Shown here: positions 37,541-46,862 of the stretch, one piece after another
Position numbering within the stretch: position 1 is the stretch's first letter
Layout: each line of letters opens with the position of its first letter
Assembly: GCA_903834925.1 (NCBI GenBank)
Contig: CAILLA010000215.1
Location: 1-64,000 of the forward strand
Direction: 5' to 3'
Source: an uncultured Schlesneria sp.
Lineage (GTDB): Bacteria > Planctomycetota > Planctomycetia > Planctomycetales > Planctomycetaceae
DNA length: 64,000 bases
Notes under the pieces: model-generated
Told to the model about the DNA's origin: nothing
What the model saw: only the letters and a program-made list of their open reading frames with translations
Databases searched by the model: none
Translations under genes and position numbers: made by a program

Positions 37541-38986
37541 TCAAGCCTCAATCAGTTTCTGAATCGCATTCGTCGCCGCTTCAATCACCGTTTCAAGACA
37601 TCCTTGAGCGAGCACGGAAACTTCCTCTTCATACAGTCCCAAACCGTAACTTGTTGATTCAGGCAGATACCAGACGGTCGAGCCATTGGCAATCGTTCCG
37701 ATGATCAAGGCGACATTCGGAAACCGTTCTCGTAGCGTTCGTTGCAGGATATTGTAGTGTTCGCCGTCCAAAGCCAGCCAAATGGCACTACCGATCCGCC
37801 AAGCGATCACCGGATACGGATAGCTTTCGCCCGGCGGCAGCGGCGCGAATCGAATCAAACGCCGAGTGGTTCGTTCGACCATTGCATGAGCATTTCGAAT
37901 CGCTTCGGCATCCCCTTTCGCGATGGCGTCATGTTCTTCAGCCCGATACTGCAATACTTCCTGTTCAAGGTCGGCATGCGAAGGGAGATCATTGCGATAT
38001 TTCAGCGGAACGATGTCTCGCCGATCGTTCCATTTTGAATGTTGTGAGGCACGATCGACAGGTTCCGGCGAGTACTTCCAGATGCCGAGTGTCGCACCAG
38101 AAATCACTGGCCCGACATATTCAAATGTTTCACCGGGAGGTGGCAGTGATTCCAAGGCTGCCAGTGCAGCATATCCCAATTGCCGACCGTTCTTGTCCGC
38201 CACTTCGACATCGCCAATAAAGCCATGCTTCGGACCAATGTCACCGGATGCCCCCTGGATAAACAGACATGGAACGTGGGTTGCCCCTTCAATGACTTCC
38301 CGCATTGCGCCGATATAATCGGGGCTAATCAGCGTATTTTCCCATGCCAATGTGGTGGGATGACAGGCATAGTTCACGAACGTTGCGATCGGGGAGCCCG
38401 TGTCGGAAGTGACGCGACCAACCATGACCGTGTCGTCGGTCACGCCGTTTGGGTTGTACCCGCAAACGTATTGGCCTCGTTCGCAGTCTAAGAAATCCCG
38501 ATTCTGCGCCAGGCTGCATTTTCCCTGACCATAAACAATCGACGCCGAGACACAATGACTCTGCGACTCCCGAATCAGGTCGCTGATTTTCCTGGCAAGA
38601 TCGTTCAGGTATGGCTCAATCAAGTCGCCCCCAGGAAGGTCCTTGCGTTCTAACCCCATCAGCCCCGCACCATGTGTATGGGAAAAGAAGACGATCAGTG
38701 CTTCGCGACCCAAGCCGGTTGCTGAACTGATCGAGTCGAGCAGCTGATTCATTTCCTTCGGCCACAGCAAACAGTGATCCAGAGCAATCAGCACTTTGGG
38801 TGGTTGTTCGTCATCAGAAAGGCTCTGTAAGTAAAGGACAGTCGCCGTCAAAGGCCGATGCACGCCGGTCGACCGGTTGTGTGTCGCCGCTCCCCACATT
38901 CGATGGAATGTCCCGACAACAGGAGTGACATCACAGCGAGCGACACCGGCAAGACAACGACTTTGAGGGGTTTCGACTCGGATCAT
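37541..38986 (-). CDS. Neutral ceramidase-like protein
   Basis: 481 residues. The N-terminus GVARCDVTPVVGTFHRMWGA matches the start of the neutral/alkaline non-lysosomal ceramidase domain (normally D-I-T-P). FFSHTHGAGLMG (about residue 101) resembles the zinc-binding TH-x-H region, and FVNYACHPTTLAWENTLISP (about 206) the second metal histidine region. FIQGASGDIGPKHGF (about 245) corresponds to the substrate-nucleophile GASGD stretch. No signal peptide is visible. The family acts on amide-linked lipids, but many planctomycetal members are uncharacterised, so the substrate is uncertain. Confidence 0.85.
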   Translation of the reverse strand: MIRVETPQSRCLAGVARCDVTPVVGTFHRMWGAATHNRSTGVHRPLTATVLYLQSLSDDEQPPKVLIALDHCLLWPKEMNQLLDSISSATGLGREALIVFFSHTHGAGLMGLERKDLPGGDLIEPYLNDLARKISDLIRESQSHCVSASIVYGQGKCSLAQNRDFLDCERGQYVCGYNPNGVTDDTVMVGRVTSDTGSPIATFVNYACHPTTLAWENTLISPDYIGAMREVIEGATHVPCLFIQGASGDIGPKHGFIGDVEVADKNGRQLGYAALAALESLPPPGETFEYVGPVISGATLGIWKYSPEPVDRASQHSKWNDRRDIVPLKYRNDLPSHADLEQEVLQYRAEEHDAIAKGDAEAIRNAHAMVERTTRRLIRFAPLPPGESYPYPVIAWRIGSAIWLALDGEHYNILQRTLRERFPNVALIIGTIANGSTVWYLPESTSYGLGLYEEEVSVLAQGCLETVIEAATNAIQKLIEA

Positions 38987-39120
38987 GAATGCGATTTCCA
39001 GACGAGCTTATCAACCTGCGATATTATGCGAGCGACCGAGCCGCCAACGATCAGAATACTCTACGCGATGCAGAGATGTCAGGCATCCGAACGCGTGTTG
39101 CTCGATTGGCGTGCGACAAG

Positions 39121-40383
39121 TTATCTCGAAATGTGCTGTGTGCTCACGACGCAATTTCGGTCGTCGAATAGATTCAAATAAAAGGCTTTGGCTTCGGGAG
39201 GAATCTGTGCTGCGGCCCTGCCCTTCTCTGCATCGATCATCGCTGGTGATTGTTCCCATTTGCGGTCCTGCCAACGGCCGGAATCCACGGTAAAATTCAA
39301 TTCCGCTTTGGTGATTGGGACCTCGGAGTTAAACGTTGCCCAAAGTTCGTTTTCGCTTTGTCCTTCTCCGGTAATCTTGGGAAGTGGTTTTCCCTGTCGA
39401 AGAATCGAATTGGCAAAAATGTGGATTTCTTCTGGATTTTCACCGGCGGGTCCATGTCCGTGCGGCATGCGAACTCGCAGACAGAGATCGCGCTGGCCTT
39501 TTGGAAGTAAATACGATTTCTTCCACGAGTCCATCGGGTATGCGAAATCATTTGTGCCATTCACCCATAGGATTGGCATTTTGGCCTGCGGCAGGTAAGC
39601 AGAAGGGTCCCATTGACGCAGCCACAACCCGGCCTGTTCGGTTCCGAGTTTTTCAAAGGCCGGAAGCCAGACGGAATTTTCGCCAAGAAACCCGCACCCA
39701 TATACGGGAACCGCAAACTTGAATCGCGGATCAACCCCGATTACGACACATGTTAAATAACCTCCCCAGGAAATCCCTGTCACACCGATCCGGTCGGCAT
39801 CGACTTCGGGGTAAGATCGAATCAACGAGTGTGCCAGGATTGCCGCACTGGTTGCCTGGTACGTCCACTGATCTTCGATGGCGTCGTTCAGTTGGCCAAA
39901 GCTGGCGTCCCAGCCCGCAGGGCCCCCTTGCTCGTGACGTTTCCAGTTCCCATAAGTCCCAACCGGAACACAACCACACAGATCCATGGCAATCGCCGCG
40001 TAACCGCGTGAGTTCCAAACTTTGACCCACCGGTCAAATGCAGTACCGCCCCCACCGTGGATCAAAACCATCGCGGGATATTTTGCTTCGGCGGCGGACG
40101 CTTTCTTCTCGGGTATTCCGTAATAGGCGAAGACGCGGGTCGGTTTCCCTTTGTGGTTCAAACCTTGATAGAAAAACGACTTGACGCCATCGGCAACAGC
40201 TTCAGTGGCTGGAAAAACTTCGGGGGCTTGCGAAAGTGCTTCAAGATTGAAATGAACTTTTGGTGAGGGCTTGATTGCGACTTGATCTTTGGAATCCTGG
40301 GCTGTTGAAATGGACTGCCATCCGATGCCAAGCAATCCGAGCACTACGCCAAGCCATACTGTTGAGGAACGAAACTTCGACAC
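39121..40383 (-). CDS. Secreted alpha/beta hydrolase (acetylxylan esterase/prolyl oligopeptidase type)
   Basis: About 420 residues. From the GTG at 40383 the protein starts with a clean signal peptide (SSTVWLGVVLGLLGIGWQSI), and GGGAG-type sequence (GGGAG) lies about 7 bases upstream; the frame stays open to an ATG at 40443. The hydrolase core has the oxyanion block AMVLIHGGGGTAFDRWVKVW, the nucleophile GVTGISWGGYLTCVV (Ser in GISWG), an acid in ILWVNGTNDFAYPMDSW and the histidine in RMPHGHGPAGENP. A C-terminal beta part (NELWATFNSEVPITKAELNF) follows. The substrate may be a sugar ester or peptide. Confidence 0.85.
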   Translation of the reverse strand: MSKFRSSTVWLGVVLGLLGIGWQSISTAQDSKDQVAIKPSPKVHFNLEALSQAPEVFPATEAVADGVKSFFYQGLNHKGKPTRVFAYYGIPEKKASAAEAKYPAMVLIHGGGGTAFDRWVKVWNSRGYAAIAMDLCGCVPVGTYGNWKRHEQGGPAGWDASFGQLNDAIEDQWTYQATSAAILAHSLIRSYPEVDADRIGVTGISWGGYLTCVVIGVDPRFKFAVPVYGCGFLGENSVWLPAFEKLGTEQAGLWLRQWDPSAYLPQAKMPILWVNGTNDFAYPMDSWKKSYLLPKGQRDLCLRVRMPHGHGPAGENPEEIHIFANSILRQGKPLPKITGEGQSENELWATFNSEVPITKAELNFTVDSGRWQDRKWEQSPAMIDAEKGRAAAQIPPEAKAFYLNLFDDRNCVVSTQHISR

Positions 40384-40548
40384 GGAAATGCTCCCTTGGG
40401 AAAACTCATCAAACATCAGGATGCCGTATCTTCTAGCAAGCATTCACAAGATACGCGATGGATTTGAGAGTGACCGAACGTCGCATGGTCGACTTCGTTA
40501 GGATTCGAAATTTGACTTCACGGGGTCATCAAGTTTCAGATCTTTTTC

Positions 40549-40841
40549 CAAAGTCGCCATCATCGCTCCGAGGTTGTCAGTTTTTGTAAGTTGAGAATGG
40601 TAAGCCACAGCCCGTAGCATGGGCTTCAGCCAGTGCGACACAACATCTTGTGCGGGCTAAAGCCCACACTACAAAAACTGACAACCTCTCCGCGTGATGA
40701 GCATTGTTCGAGAACTTGCCAAATTTCAATTGACATGTTCTCAAATCAGAAATTCAGTCGGAATATCTGCCCCGAAGCGTCGGCAACGTTTGAATCGATT
40801 CCGACGCATGCTCATCACGCGGAGCGATGATGGCTACTTTG
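40549..40841 (+). repeat. 171-bp inverted-repeat element, copy D (interrupted)
   Basis: The outer ends are the same CAAAGT...ACTTTG inverted repeat as copies B and C. The span is 293 bp; removing the 117-bp insert and one 5-bp duplication leaves exactly 171 bp, which aligns to copy B without gaps. The hairpin-side flank is on the opposite side from copies A and C, so the core is flipped relative to its flanks. Confidence 0.88.
40571..40687. mobile_element. 117-bp MITE-like insertion inside copy D
   Basis: It has perfect 18-bp terminal inverted repeats, AGGTTGTCAGTTTTTGTA at the left and its complement ending CTGACAACCT at the right. It is flanked by CTCCG at 40566-40570 and 40688-40692, a 5-bp duplication present once in uninterrupted copies. 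The interior holds two hairpin-like stretches, one of which (CGTAGCATGGGCTTCAGCC) recurs at 3265. It encodes no protein; a transposase would have to act from elsewhere. Confidence 0.9.
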
Positions 40842-40983
40842 GTCTGAGAACGCGTCCTTCGAATCGTCATGCGATTTGATGTCGTCCTTGTGACGAGTGG
40901 GGCCCGGAGAATATGCTAGAATATTGATGCATGACGTTGTTCGTCGTGAAACGTGTTTTTTCCTATCGTGTACGGGGTTACTG

Positions 40984-43900
40984 ATGGATCGGTTCGTCAG
41001 ACTGGTACTCCTATGGCTGATATGCCTTGGATTGTCCGTGGGGTCGGTCGGTTGGACGAAAGACTCGTCGGAATTTGACGAATCGTCCCTCGAGTTCTTC
41101 GAGAAACAGGTTCGTCCAATCCTGGTGGCGAAATGCTTCGAATGCCATTCGAACGGCAAAGGTTCACTGAAAGGGGGATTGGCTCTTGATTCTCGCGATG
41201 CGCTCCTCAAGGGAGGCGACACGGGGCCAGGCGTGACGCTCGACAAACCGGCTGAGAGTCTGTTTGTCTCCGCTATCAATTATGGCGATGTCTATCAGAT
41301 GCCGCCAAAATCAAAACTGCCAGCCAACGAGATCGCCGTTTTGACACGCTGGGTCGAAATGGGGCTGCCATGGCCAAAGGAAGAAGCGTCGAAAGCAGGG
41401 ACAGTCAAACCTTTTGATCTGGCCTCGCGAACTTCCGAACACTGGTGTTGGCAACCGGTCAAAAAAACTGACCCGCCGAAGATTCAACAGTCAGATTGGC
41501 CGATCACTGACACCGATCGATTTATTCTCGCGAACCTTGAAACCAAGGGGCTGAAGCCTGCTCCCCCTGCCGACAAGCGAACGCTACTTCGGCGAGTTTA
41601 CTTTGATCTGGTCGGTCTTCCTCCCTCTCCAGAGGAGGTCGAGCAGTTTGTTCAGGATCAGCGGCCCCAGGCATTGGAAATCGTCGTCGACAGATTGCTT
41701 GCTTCTGTCCATTTTGGCGAACGCTGGGGTCGGCATTGGCTTGATCTGACGCGGTATGCAGAAACTCGGGGGCATGAGTTTGAACCGGTGATCCCTAACG
41801 CATGGCAATTCCGCGATTACGTCATTCGAGCACTGAATGCTGACGTTTCGTTTGATCGATTCCTCACCGAACAAATTGCCGGTGACTTGATTGAACCACG
41901 CTGGCGTGCGACCGTAGATTCCCAATCGCCCCCTCCCCTGCCGATTAATGAATCTCTCATAGGTACAGGTTTTTGGTTCCTTGGCGAAGAAGTCCATTCT
42001 CCTGTTGATATCCGCAAGGATGAGACCGACCGTATGGACAATCGGCTCGACGTGTTGTCGAAGACATTTTTGGGTCTGACAGTCGCATGTGCCCGATGCC
42101 ACGATCACAAGTTTGATGCGATTTCGCAACGCGACTATTACGCCCTGGCGGGCTTTGCAATCAGTGGGAGCTATCGACAGGTGCGTGTCGACACTGCCGA
42201 GCAGCACCATCAGGTCGCATTACAATTGGAGGAACTTCGATCTAAAGCTCGACGCGAGATTGCCGGGAAACTTGTCGAACGTGCGCAGCCTGTACTTGAT
42301 AAGCTCGATCGTTATTGGCTGACTGCAAAGCAAGCGCTCGATGAGGGCGTTTCGATTACAGCAAATCCGACCGAGAATCAGTCGCAGGTGACTGGTTACG
42401 ATGTTATTCAACGTCTGGCAACAGACAATCAGCTGGATTTTGCCCTGTTGAAGCAGTGGTGCATCGAGTTAAACACAGCAAAAGAACAGCCTAAGCACCC
42501 CTTATTCCGACTGTTTGCTGGGGGGTTGAACAATCCTGCGAGTGGCTCTGGTCAACCGACAGGACCAGATGTTAACCCCGTAGCTGGCCCTGCCTCACCG
42601 ATTCCAGGTCTTGTCGTGGATTTCGGAGATCCTACAGCCGACGTGGCAATGCAGGACGGCGTCTCATTTGGATTGAAGCCAGTCACCCGAGGTCAATTGA
42701 TTTTGGGTACCGAGAAATCAAGCGTTTCTGTCACGACGATTGGTGGCTGGGAGCGGGATTTGTTCTGGAAGAACATCAAACTCGCACCGGGGACCGAAGT
42801 CGATAACGGCACACTAGGAGCTTGGCAAGAATACGGAAGGATGGTCCGGACTCCGGAATTCACTTCAACCAAACGGAATGTCTGGTATCTGATTAAAGGT
42901 TCTGTTCGAGCTTATGCCTCGGTCAACTCGCATCTGATTGTGGTAGGCCCGCTGCACGGCGCTGTGTTTCGAGAATACAAACACGCCGACGATCAGTGGC
43001 ATTGGGTCCCACACGATTTATCTCAATATACTGGTCACCGGATGCATGTAGAGTTTACACCTGCTGATGATGGCCCCTGTTCAATTGCGATGGTCGTGCA
43101 AAGTGATGCAGCGCCGTCTTCGCCCGATCAGATGTTTTCCCATTCGAATGATTTCGGAAATGGCGAAAAACCTGGAGCCGAACGAATCGCATCCTATCTG
43201 GCCGCATTTCGTACGGCAGCGAATTCGATCGTAGCAGACAAACTCAATCAACAGCCGGCAGCCGCAAATCCTGTTCAGTCTGCCAGCGACAAAGGGGCAT
43301 TTGCTCAACTTGCGAATTGGATTGTGACGCACCAGACGCTCTTTTCGCTCGGAGAAAACAAATCGCCAGTAGACGGCCTCGCCGAAGCGGAAGCAGCACT
43401 CGCCAAGCAAGTTCAATGGGAATCAAGGCTTGCTCCTGCAATGCTGGACGGGAACGGCGTCGATGAGTTCCTTCTTGTACGTGGCAACTCAAACACGCCC
43501 AAAGAGCCCGTATCTCGCAGATTCCTTGAAGCGTTTCACGGTCACGAAAAGACAATTTTGACTGAAAAAGGGGATGCGAAGACGAGTCCATTTTCGGGCA
43601 GTGGTCGTCTTGAACTTGCATACGAGATGCTTCGTAGCCCGCTTGTTTCTCGCGTCGCCGTCAATCGGATCTGGCATCATCTCTTTGGACGCGGGATCGT
43701 TCCCACGGTCGACAATATGGGCGTCCTGGGGCTTCCTCCATCACATCCGGAATTACTGGATTATTTGGCAGCTCGATTTGTCCGCGAGGGCTGGTCAACA
43801 AAGTCCATGATTCGATTACTGGTTCTCAGTCGGACATACCAGATGTCGAGCCACCCAACAGAGGCAGACGCCGTCGATCCCGATAACGAATTTTGGCATC

Positions 43901-44457
43901 GAATGCCGATCAAACGACTTGAGGGGGAAGTGATTCGCGACTCGCTTTTGGCTGTTTCAGGTCGTCTCAACCCGATAGCGTTTGGTCCCAGTATTCCGAT
44001 CCATTTGACGGAATTCATGCAGGGACGCGGTCGTCCAGGCAACAGCGGACCGCTCGATGGAGATGGTCGACGGAGTATCTATATCTCTGTCAGACGCAAT
44101 TTCCTGTCGCCGATGATGCTGGCCTTTGATACTCCATCGCCGTTTTCAACGGTCGGTCGACGGACGGTGTCGAATGTCCCTTCTCAGGCACTGATACTGA
44201 TGAACGATCCGTTTGTGATCGAACAGGCGAATCGCTGGAGCGAACGACTTCTGGCCGATCCAACGCAATCTGTCCAGCAGCGACTGGACCAACTTTACTT
44301 GACGGCTTTCGCCCGTAAACCGAATGCTTCCGAATCCTCCGAAGCGATCGCGTTTCTGAACTCCCAGGGGGCTGAACGGTCAGAAAATCAACGCGCGGCT
44401 TGGAACAACCTTTGCCACGTGATGTTCAATCTCAAAGAATTTGTCTTCGTCGAATGA
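40984..44457 (+). CDS. PSCyt1-DUF1549-DUF1553 planctomycetal secreted cytochrome-like protein
   Basis: About 1157 residues from ATG 40984 (the frame extends to a GTG at 40897). The start is supported by a signal peptide, DRFVRLVLLWLICLGLSVGS. PSCyt1 follows, with one haem-type CxxCH in RPILVAKCFECHSNGKGSLK. DUF1549/PSCyt2 is next (WPITDTDRFILANLE, LRRVYFDLVGLPPSPEEVEQ, FGERWGRHWLDLTRYAET), with a CARCHDHKFDA site. A central beta-rich insert (LVVDFGDPTADVAM, WERDLFWKNIKL) comes before DUF1553/PSD1 (SRVAVNRIWHHLFGRGIVPT). Two CxxCH motifs suggest covalent haem. The function is unknown; pairing with DUF1501 is the rule in planctomycetes. Confidence 0.93.
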   Translation: MDRFVRLVLLWLICLGLSVGSVGWTKDSSEFDESSLEFFEKQVRPILVAKCFECHSNGKGSLKGGLALDSRDALLKGGDTGPGVTLDKPAESLFVSAINYGDVYQMPPKSKLPANEIAVLTRWVEMGLPWPKEEASKAGTVKPFDLASRTSEHWCWQPVKKTDPPKIQQSDWPITDTDRFILANLETKGLKPAPPADKRTLLRRVYFDLVGLPPSPEEVEQFVQDQRPQALEIVVDRLLASVHFGERWGRHWLDLTRYAETRGHEFEPVIPNAWQFRDYVIRALNADVSFDRFLTEQIAGDLIEPRWRATVDSQSPPPLPINESLIGTGFWFLGEEVHSPVDIRKDETDRMDNRLDVLSKTFLGLTVACARCHDHKFDAISQRDYYALAGFAISGSYRQVRVDTAEQHHQVALQLEELRSKARREIAGKLVERAQPVLDKLDRYWLTAKQALDEGVSITANPTENQSQVTGYDVIQRLATDNQLDFALLKQWCIELNTAKEQPKHPLFRLFAGGLNNPASGSGQPTGPDVNPVAGPASPIPGLVVDFGDPTADVAMQDGVSFGLKPVTRGQLILGTEKSSVSVTTIGGWERDLFWKNIKLAPGTEVDNGTLGAWQEYGRMVRTPEFTSTKRNVWYLIKGSVRAYASVNSHLIVVGPLHGAVFREYKHADDQWHWVPHDLSQYTGHRMHVEFTPADDGPCSIAMVVQSDAAPSSPDQMFSHSNDFGNGEKPGAERIASYLAAFRTAANSIVADKLNQQPAAANPVQSASDKGAFAQLANWIVTHQTLFSLGENKSPVDGLAEAEAALAKQVQWESRLAPAMLDGNGVDEFLLVRGNSNTPKEPVSRRFLEAFHGHEKTILTEKGDAKTSPFSGSGRLELAYEMLRSPLVSRVAVNRIWHHLFGRGIVPTVDNMGVLGLPPSHPELLDYLAARFVREGWSTKSMIRLLVLSRTYQMSSHPTEADAVDPDNEFWHRMPIKRLEGEVIRDSLLAVSGRLNPIAFGPSIPIHLTEFMQGRGRPGNSGPLDGDGRRSIYISVRRNFLSPMMLAFDTPSPFSTVGRRTVSNVPSQALILMNDPFVIEQANRWSERLLADPTQSVQQRLDQLYLTAFARKPNASESSEAIAFLNSQGAERSENQRAAWNNLCHVMFNLKEFVFVE

Positions 44458-44465
44458 GGTCTTTC

Positions 44466-45908
44466 ATGTTTCCCTGCCAGCGATATCTCGCACAGCCAGT
44501 CTCTCGTCGCGAACTGTTGTTACAGTCCGCACAGGGTTTTGGGACCGTAGCTCTTTCATCAATGCTCGCTCAAAGCGGCTCTGCTTTTGCGTCCAGCGGT
44601 AATTCCAGTTCGCTCGCGGCACGTGCAACGCATTTTCCCGCCAAAGCGAAAAATGTCATCTTCCTGTATATGGATGGCGGGCCGTCACAAGTCGATACGT
44701 TTGACCCCAAACCAATGCTCGACAAGTACGATGGCCGTGCCCCGCACGAGGTGATTGGAAAGCTGGAACCGACCCAGTTCGCGAATATCGGCAAGGTGCT
44801 GAAATCCCCCTGGAAGTTTCGCCAATACGGCGAAAGTGGTATTCCGGTCAGCGATCTTTTCCCGCATGTCGCAACGTGCGTCGATGAACTGGCGGTCGTG
44901 CGGTCGGTGGTGGCTCCGTTCTCGGAACACACCTTCGCCAACTATTTCTTGCATACGGGCACTGGTGTGCAGGGACGTCCCAGTCACGGAGCGTGGGTCA
45001 GCTATGGACTTGGTTCCGAGTGCGATGATCTTCCCGCATTTGTGATCTTGAACGGAGGCTTAATCCCCCCAGGTGGTATGGATTGTTTCGGAAGCGGATT
45101 TTTACCCGCCGCATTTCAAGGATCGGTCTTCACGACGGGTGAGGCGCCCGTTGCAAACATTCGCCCAAGCGAGAAGACTCGCGAACTACAAGAAGCGAAA
45201 CTCGCTTTGATGAAACGTCTGGACCAGGGGCGTTTGCAACAATTGGGTCACGTTGACGCAGTCGAATCGGCCATTTTCAACTACGAACTCGCCGCACGAA
45301 TGCAACTTGCAGTTCCAACACTAATGGACATGCAGGACGAATCGAAGTCGACGCAGGATGCTTATGGTCTGTCGGACGACTTCGCCAACACACGAACCTA
45401 TGGACGGCTGTGCCTTGTGGCACGGCGACTCGTTGAACGAGGTGTTCGGTTCATCGAGTTAACCTGCCCGTCAGGCAACGGCGACCGATGGGACCAACAC
45501 GCAAACCTTGTCGACGGGCATACGAAGAATGCTCGTTCGGTCGATAAGCCAATCGCGGCCTTGATTCAGGACCTGAAGCAACGAGGCTTGCTGGACGAGA
45601 CATTGATCGTCTGGTGCGGTGAGTTCGGTCGGACACCGTTCGCTCAGGGAGGCGACGGGCGCGATCACAATCCATTCGGCTTTACGATCTGGATGGCCGG
45701 TGGAGGAATCAAAGGAGGTACGATCCACGGAGCGACAGACGAATTCGGTTACAAAGCAGTCGAAAACAAAGTCGAAGTCCACGACCTGCACGCGACGATG
45801 CTGCATTTACTGGGTGTTGACCATACTCGACAGACATTCCGCTTCGGCGGTCGCGACATGCGTCTGACGGATATTCATGGGCATGTCATCCATGAAATCT
45901 TGAATTAA
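44466..45908 (+). CDS. DUF1501 secreted protein, partner of PSCyt1 gene
   Basis: About 480 residues. The frame opens earlier, but ATG 44466 has GAGG seven bases upstream (the GAGG overlaps the previous gene's TGA), and it gives a Tat leader: PVSRRELLLQSAQGFGTVAL and onward to a hydrophobic stretch. Family blocks are IFLYMDGGPSQVDTFDPKPM (about residue 65), DLFPHVATCVDELAVVRSVV, WCGEFGRTPFAQGGDGRDHN (about 380) and FTIWMAGGGIKGGTIHGATD. It is tightly coupled to the PSCyt1-DUF1549-DUF1553 gene and both products are exported, so they probably work together on a polymer or redox substrate; this is inference. Confidence 0.92.
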   Translation: MFPCQRYLAQPVSRRELLLQSAQGFGTVALSSMLAQSGSAFASSGNSSSLAARATHFPAKAKNVIFLYMDGGPSQVDTFDPKPMLDKYDGRAPHEVIGKLEPTQFANIGKVLKSPWKFRQYGESGIPVSDLFPHVATCVDELAVVRSVVAPFSEHTFANYFLHTGTGVQGRPSHGAWVSYGLGSECDDLPAFVILNGGLIPPGGMDCFGSGFLPAAFQGSVFTTGEAPVANIRPSEKTRELQEAKLALMKRLDQGRLQQLGHVDAVESAIFNYELAARMQLAVPTLMDMQDESKSTQDAYGLSDDFANTRTYGRLCLVARRLVERGVRFIELTCPSGNGDRWDQHANLVDGHTKNARSVDKPIAALIQDLKQRGLLDETLIVWCGEFGRTPFAQGGDGRDHNPFGFTIWMAGGGIKGGTIHGATDEFGYKAVENKVEVHDLHATMLHLLGVDHTRQTFRFGGRDMRLTDIHGHVIHEILN

Positions 45909-45970
45909 TCGACTTTGATGCAAAACTCTTTCTCGATTCGAAAGAAAATATCAAGCAGGTCGATCCCCAT
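45905..45970 (-). pseudogene. Possible acyl-carrier-protein start fragment
   Basis: An ATG four bases after the bestrophin stop, with GGTGG about 8 bases upstream, opens 21 codons reading MGIDLLDIFFRIEKEF and then CIKVD before TAA. The pattern resembles the first helix of acyl-carrier-like proteins (L-D-x-x-x-x-I-E-x-x-F-x-I). The stop overlaps the convergent DUF1501 stop, so nothing like the phosphopantetheine serine segment follows. It could be a truncated remnant or chance. Confidence 0.3.
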
Positions 45971-45974
45971 GGTT

Positions 45975-46862
45975 TTAGCCACCGACTTTCGTGTCTCGCA
46001 CATCGCAAAGGACGGTTTCGATTCCCTGGCAGTAGTTTTCGATCGGCAAGTCGTTTGTGGTGAAGCCGAATGGATCTTCGATCTCGACGCCAATTTCTTC
46101 GACACCGAACAGGATGTATGACGTCAGAAGAGTTGCGGGAATTGTGGCCCAACCAAAGTCCTTGACTAATGCGAATGGCAGCGTGAAGCAATACACGATG
46201 AGAACTCGACGCAGATGTACTGCATAAGCGAACGGTAACGGCGTGGAATGGATTCGTTCGCAGGCCCCGCAATAGTCGATCAGTAATTCAACGTTATGAT
46301 CAAGAGAGTTAAGTTGTAAGCTGTCGATCAGACCTCGCTCACGCGCTGAAAGGATTCTTGCCGTAATCAGATTCGCAATAGCGAGTGGTGGATGTTTCGA
46401 AGCTTCGATCCGCGATACATCGGATGAGGAGACATCGCGTAGGGTTGTTCCCAGGCTGGCGGTTTTGTGAAGACGTTGCTTCACGGCGAAGGGAAATGCG
46501 ATGGTCAAACTGATGATCTCGCGCATCAGTGATTGGTCCGCCGCCAGCCATTCGCTTGTTTGTCGGGTGAGATTTCGGCACTCGTTGACGATCCCGCCCC
46601 ATTGCTTGCGACCTTCCCAAAATCGGTCATACGACGAGTTCGTACGAAAGACCAGCAATAACCCCAGCGCCGTTCCAATCAAAGAATGGACAGTGGCCGG
46701 GATCGCCATGTTCTGGCAAAAACCGGGACCAAAGTGGAACAATACGACAATCATCGCAGCCCAGAAGAAGCTTGCCATGACCCGGAACAGGATCTCCCGG
46801 ACCATCGAGCCTTCAATATCCAGCAGGTGGCTGGTCCATTGACGAGGATCGTACTGGGTCAT
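45975..46862 (-). CDS. Bestrophin family anion channel (UPF0187)
   Basis: 295 residues. The N-terminus contains the bestrophin patterns FRVMASFFWAAMIVVLFHFG, HSLIGTALGLLLVFRTNSSY, DRFWEGRKQWGGIVNECRNL and PLPFAYAVHLRRVLIVYCFT, and the C-terminal FGVEEIGVEIEDPFGFTTND with DLPIENYC. Bacterial members form pentameric anion (or cation) channels in the inner membrane. The ATG overlaps the PQQ-propeller stop by ATGA, so the two are translationally coupled. Confidence 0.93.
   Translation of the reverse strand: MTQYDPRQWTSHLLDIEGSMVREILFRVMASFFWAAMIVVLFHFGPGFCQNMAIPATVHSLIGTALGLLLVFRTNSSYDRFWEGRKQWGGIVNECRNLTRQTSEWLAADQSLMREIISLTIAFPFAVKQRLHKTASLGTTLRDVSSSDVSRIEASKHPPLAIANLITARILSARERGLIDSLQLNSLDHNVELLIDYCGACERIHSTPLPFAYAVHLRRVLIVYCFTLPFALVKDFGWATIPATLLTSYILFGVEEIGVEIEDPFGFTTNDLPIENYCQGIETVLCDVRDTKVGG

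Larger units (their letters stand above)
40384..40983. other. Intergenic region with nested repeats
   Basis: It contains 171-bp copy D with its inserted 117-bp element (listed separately), and the leader of the PSCyt1 gene. The degraded hairpin module lies at about 40507-40538. Small open frames here are frames through the repeats. Confidence 0.6.
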
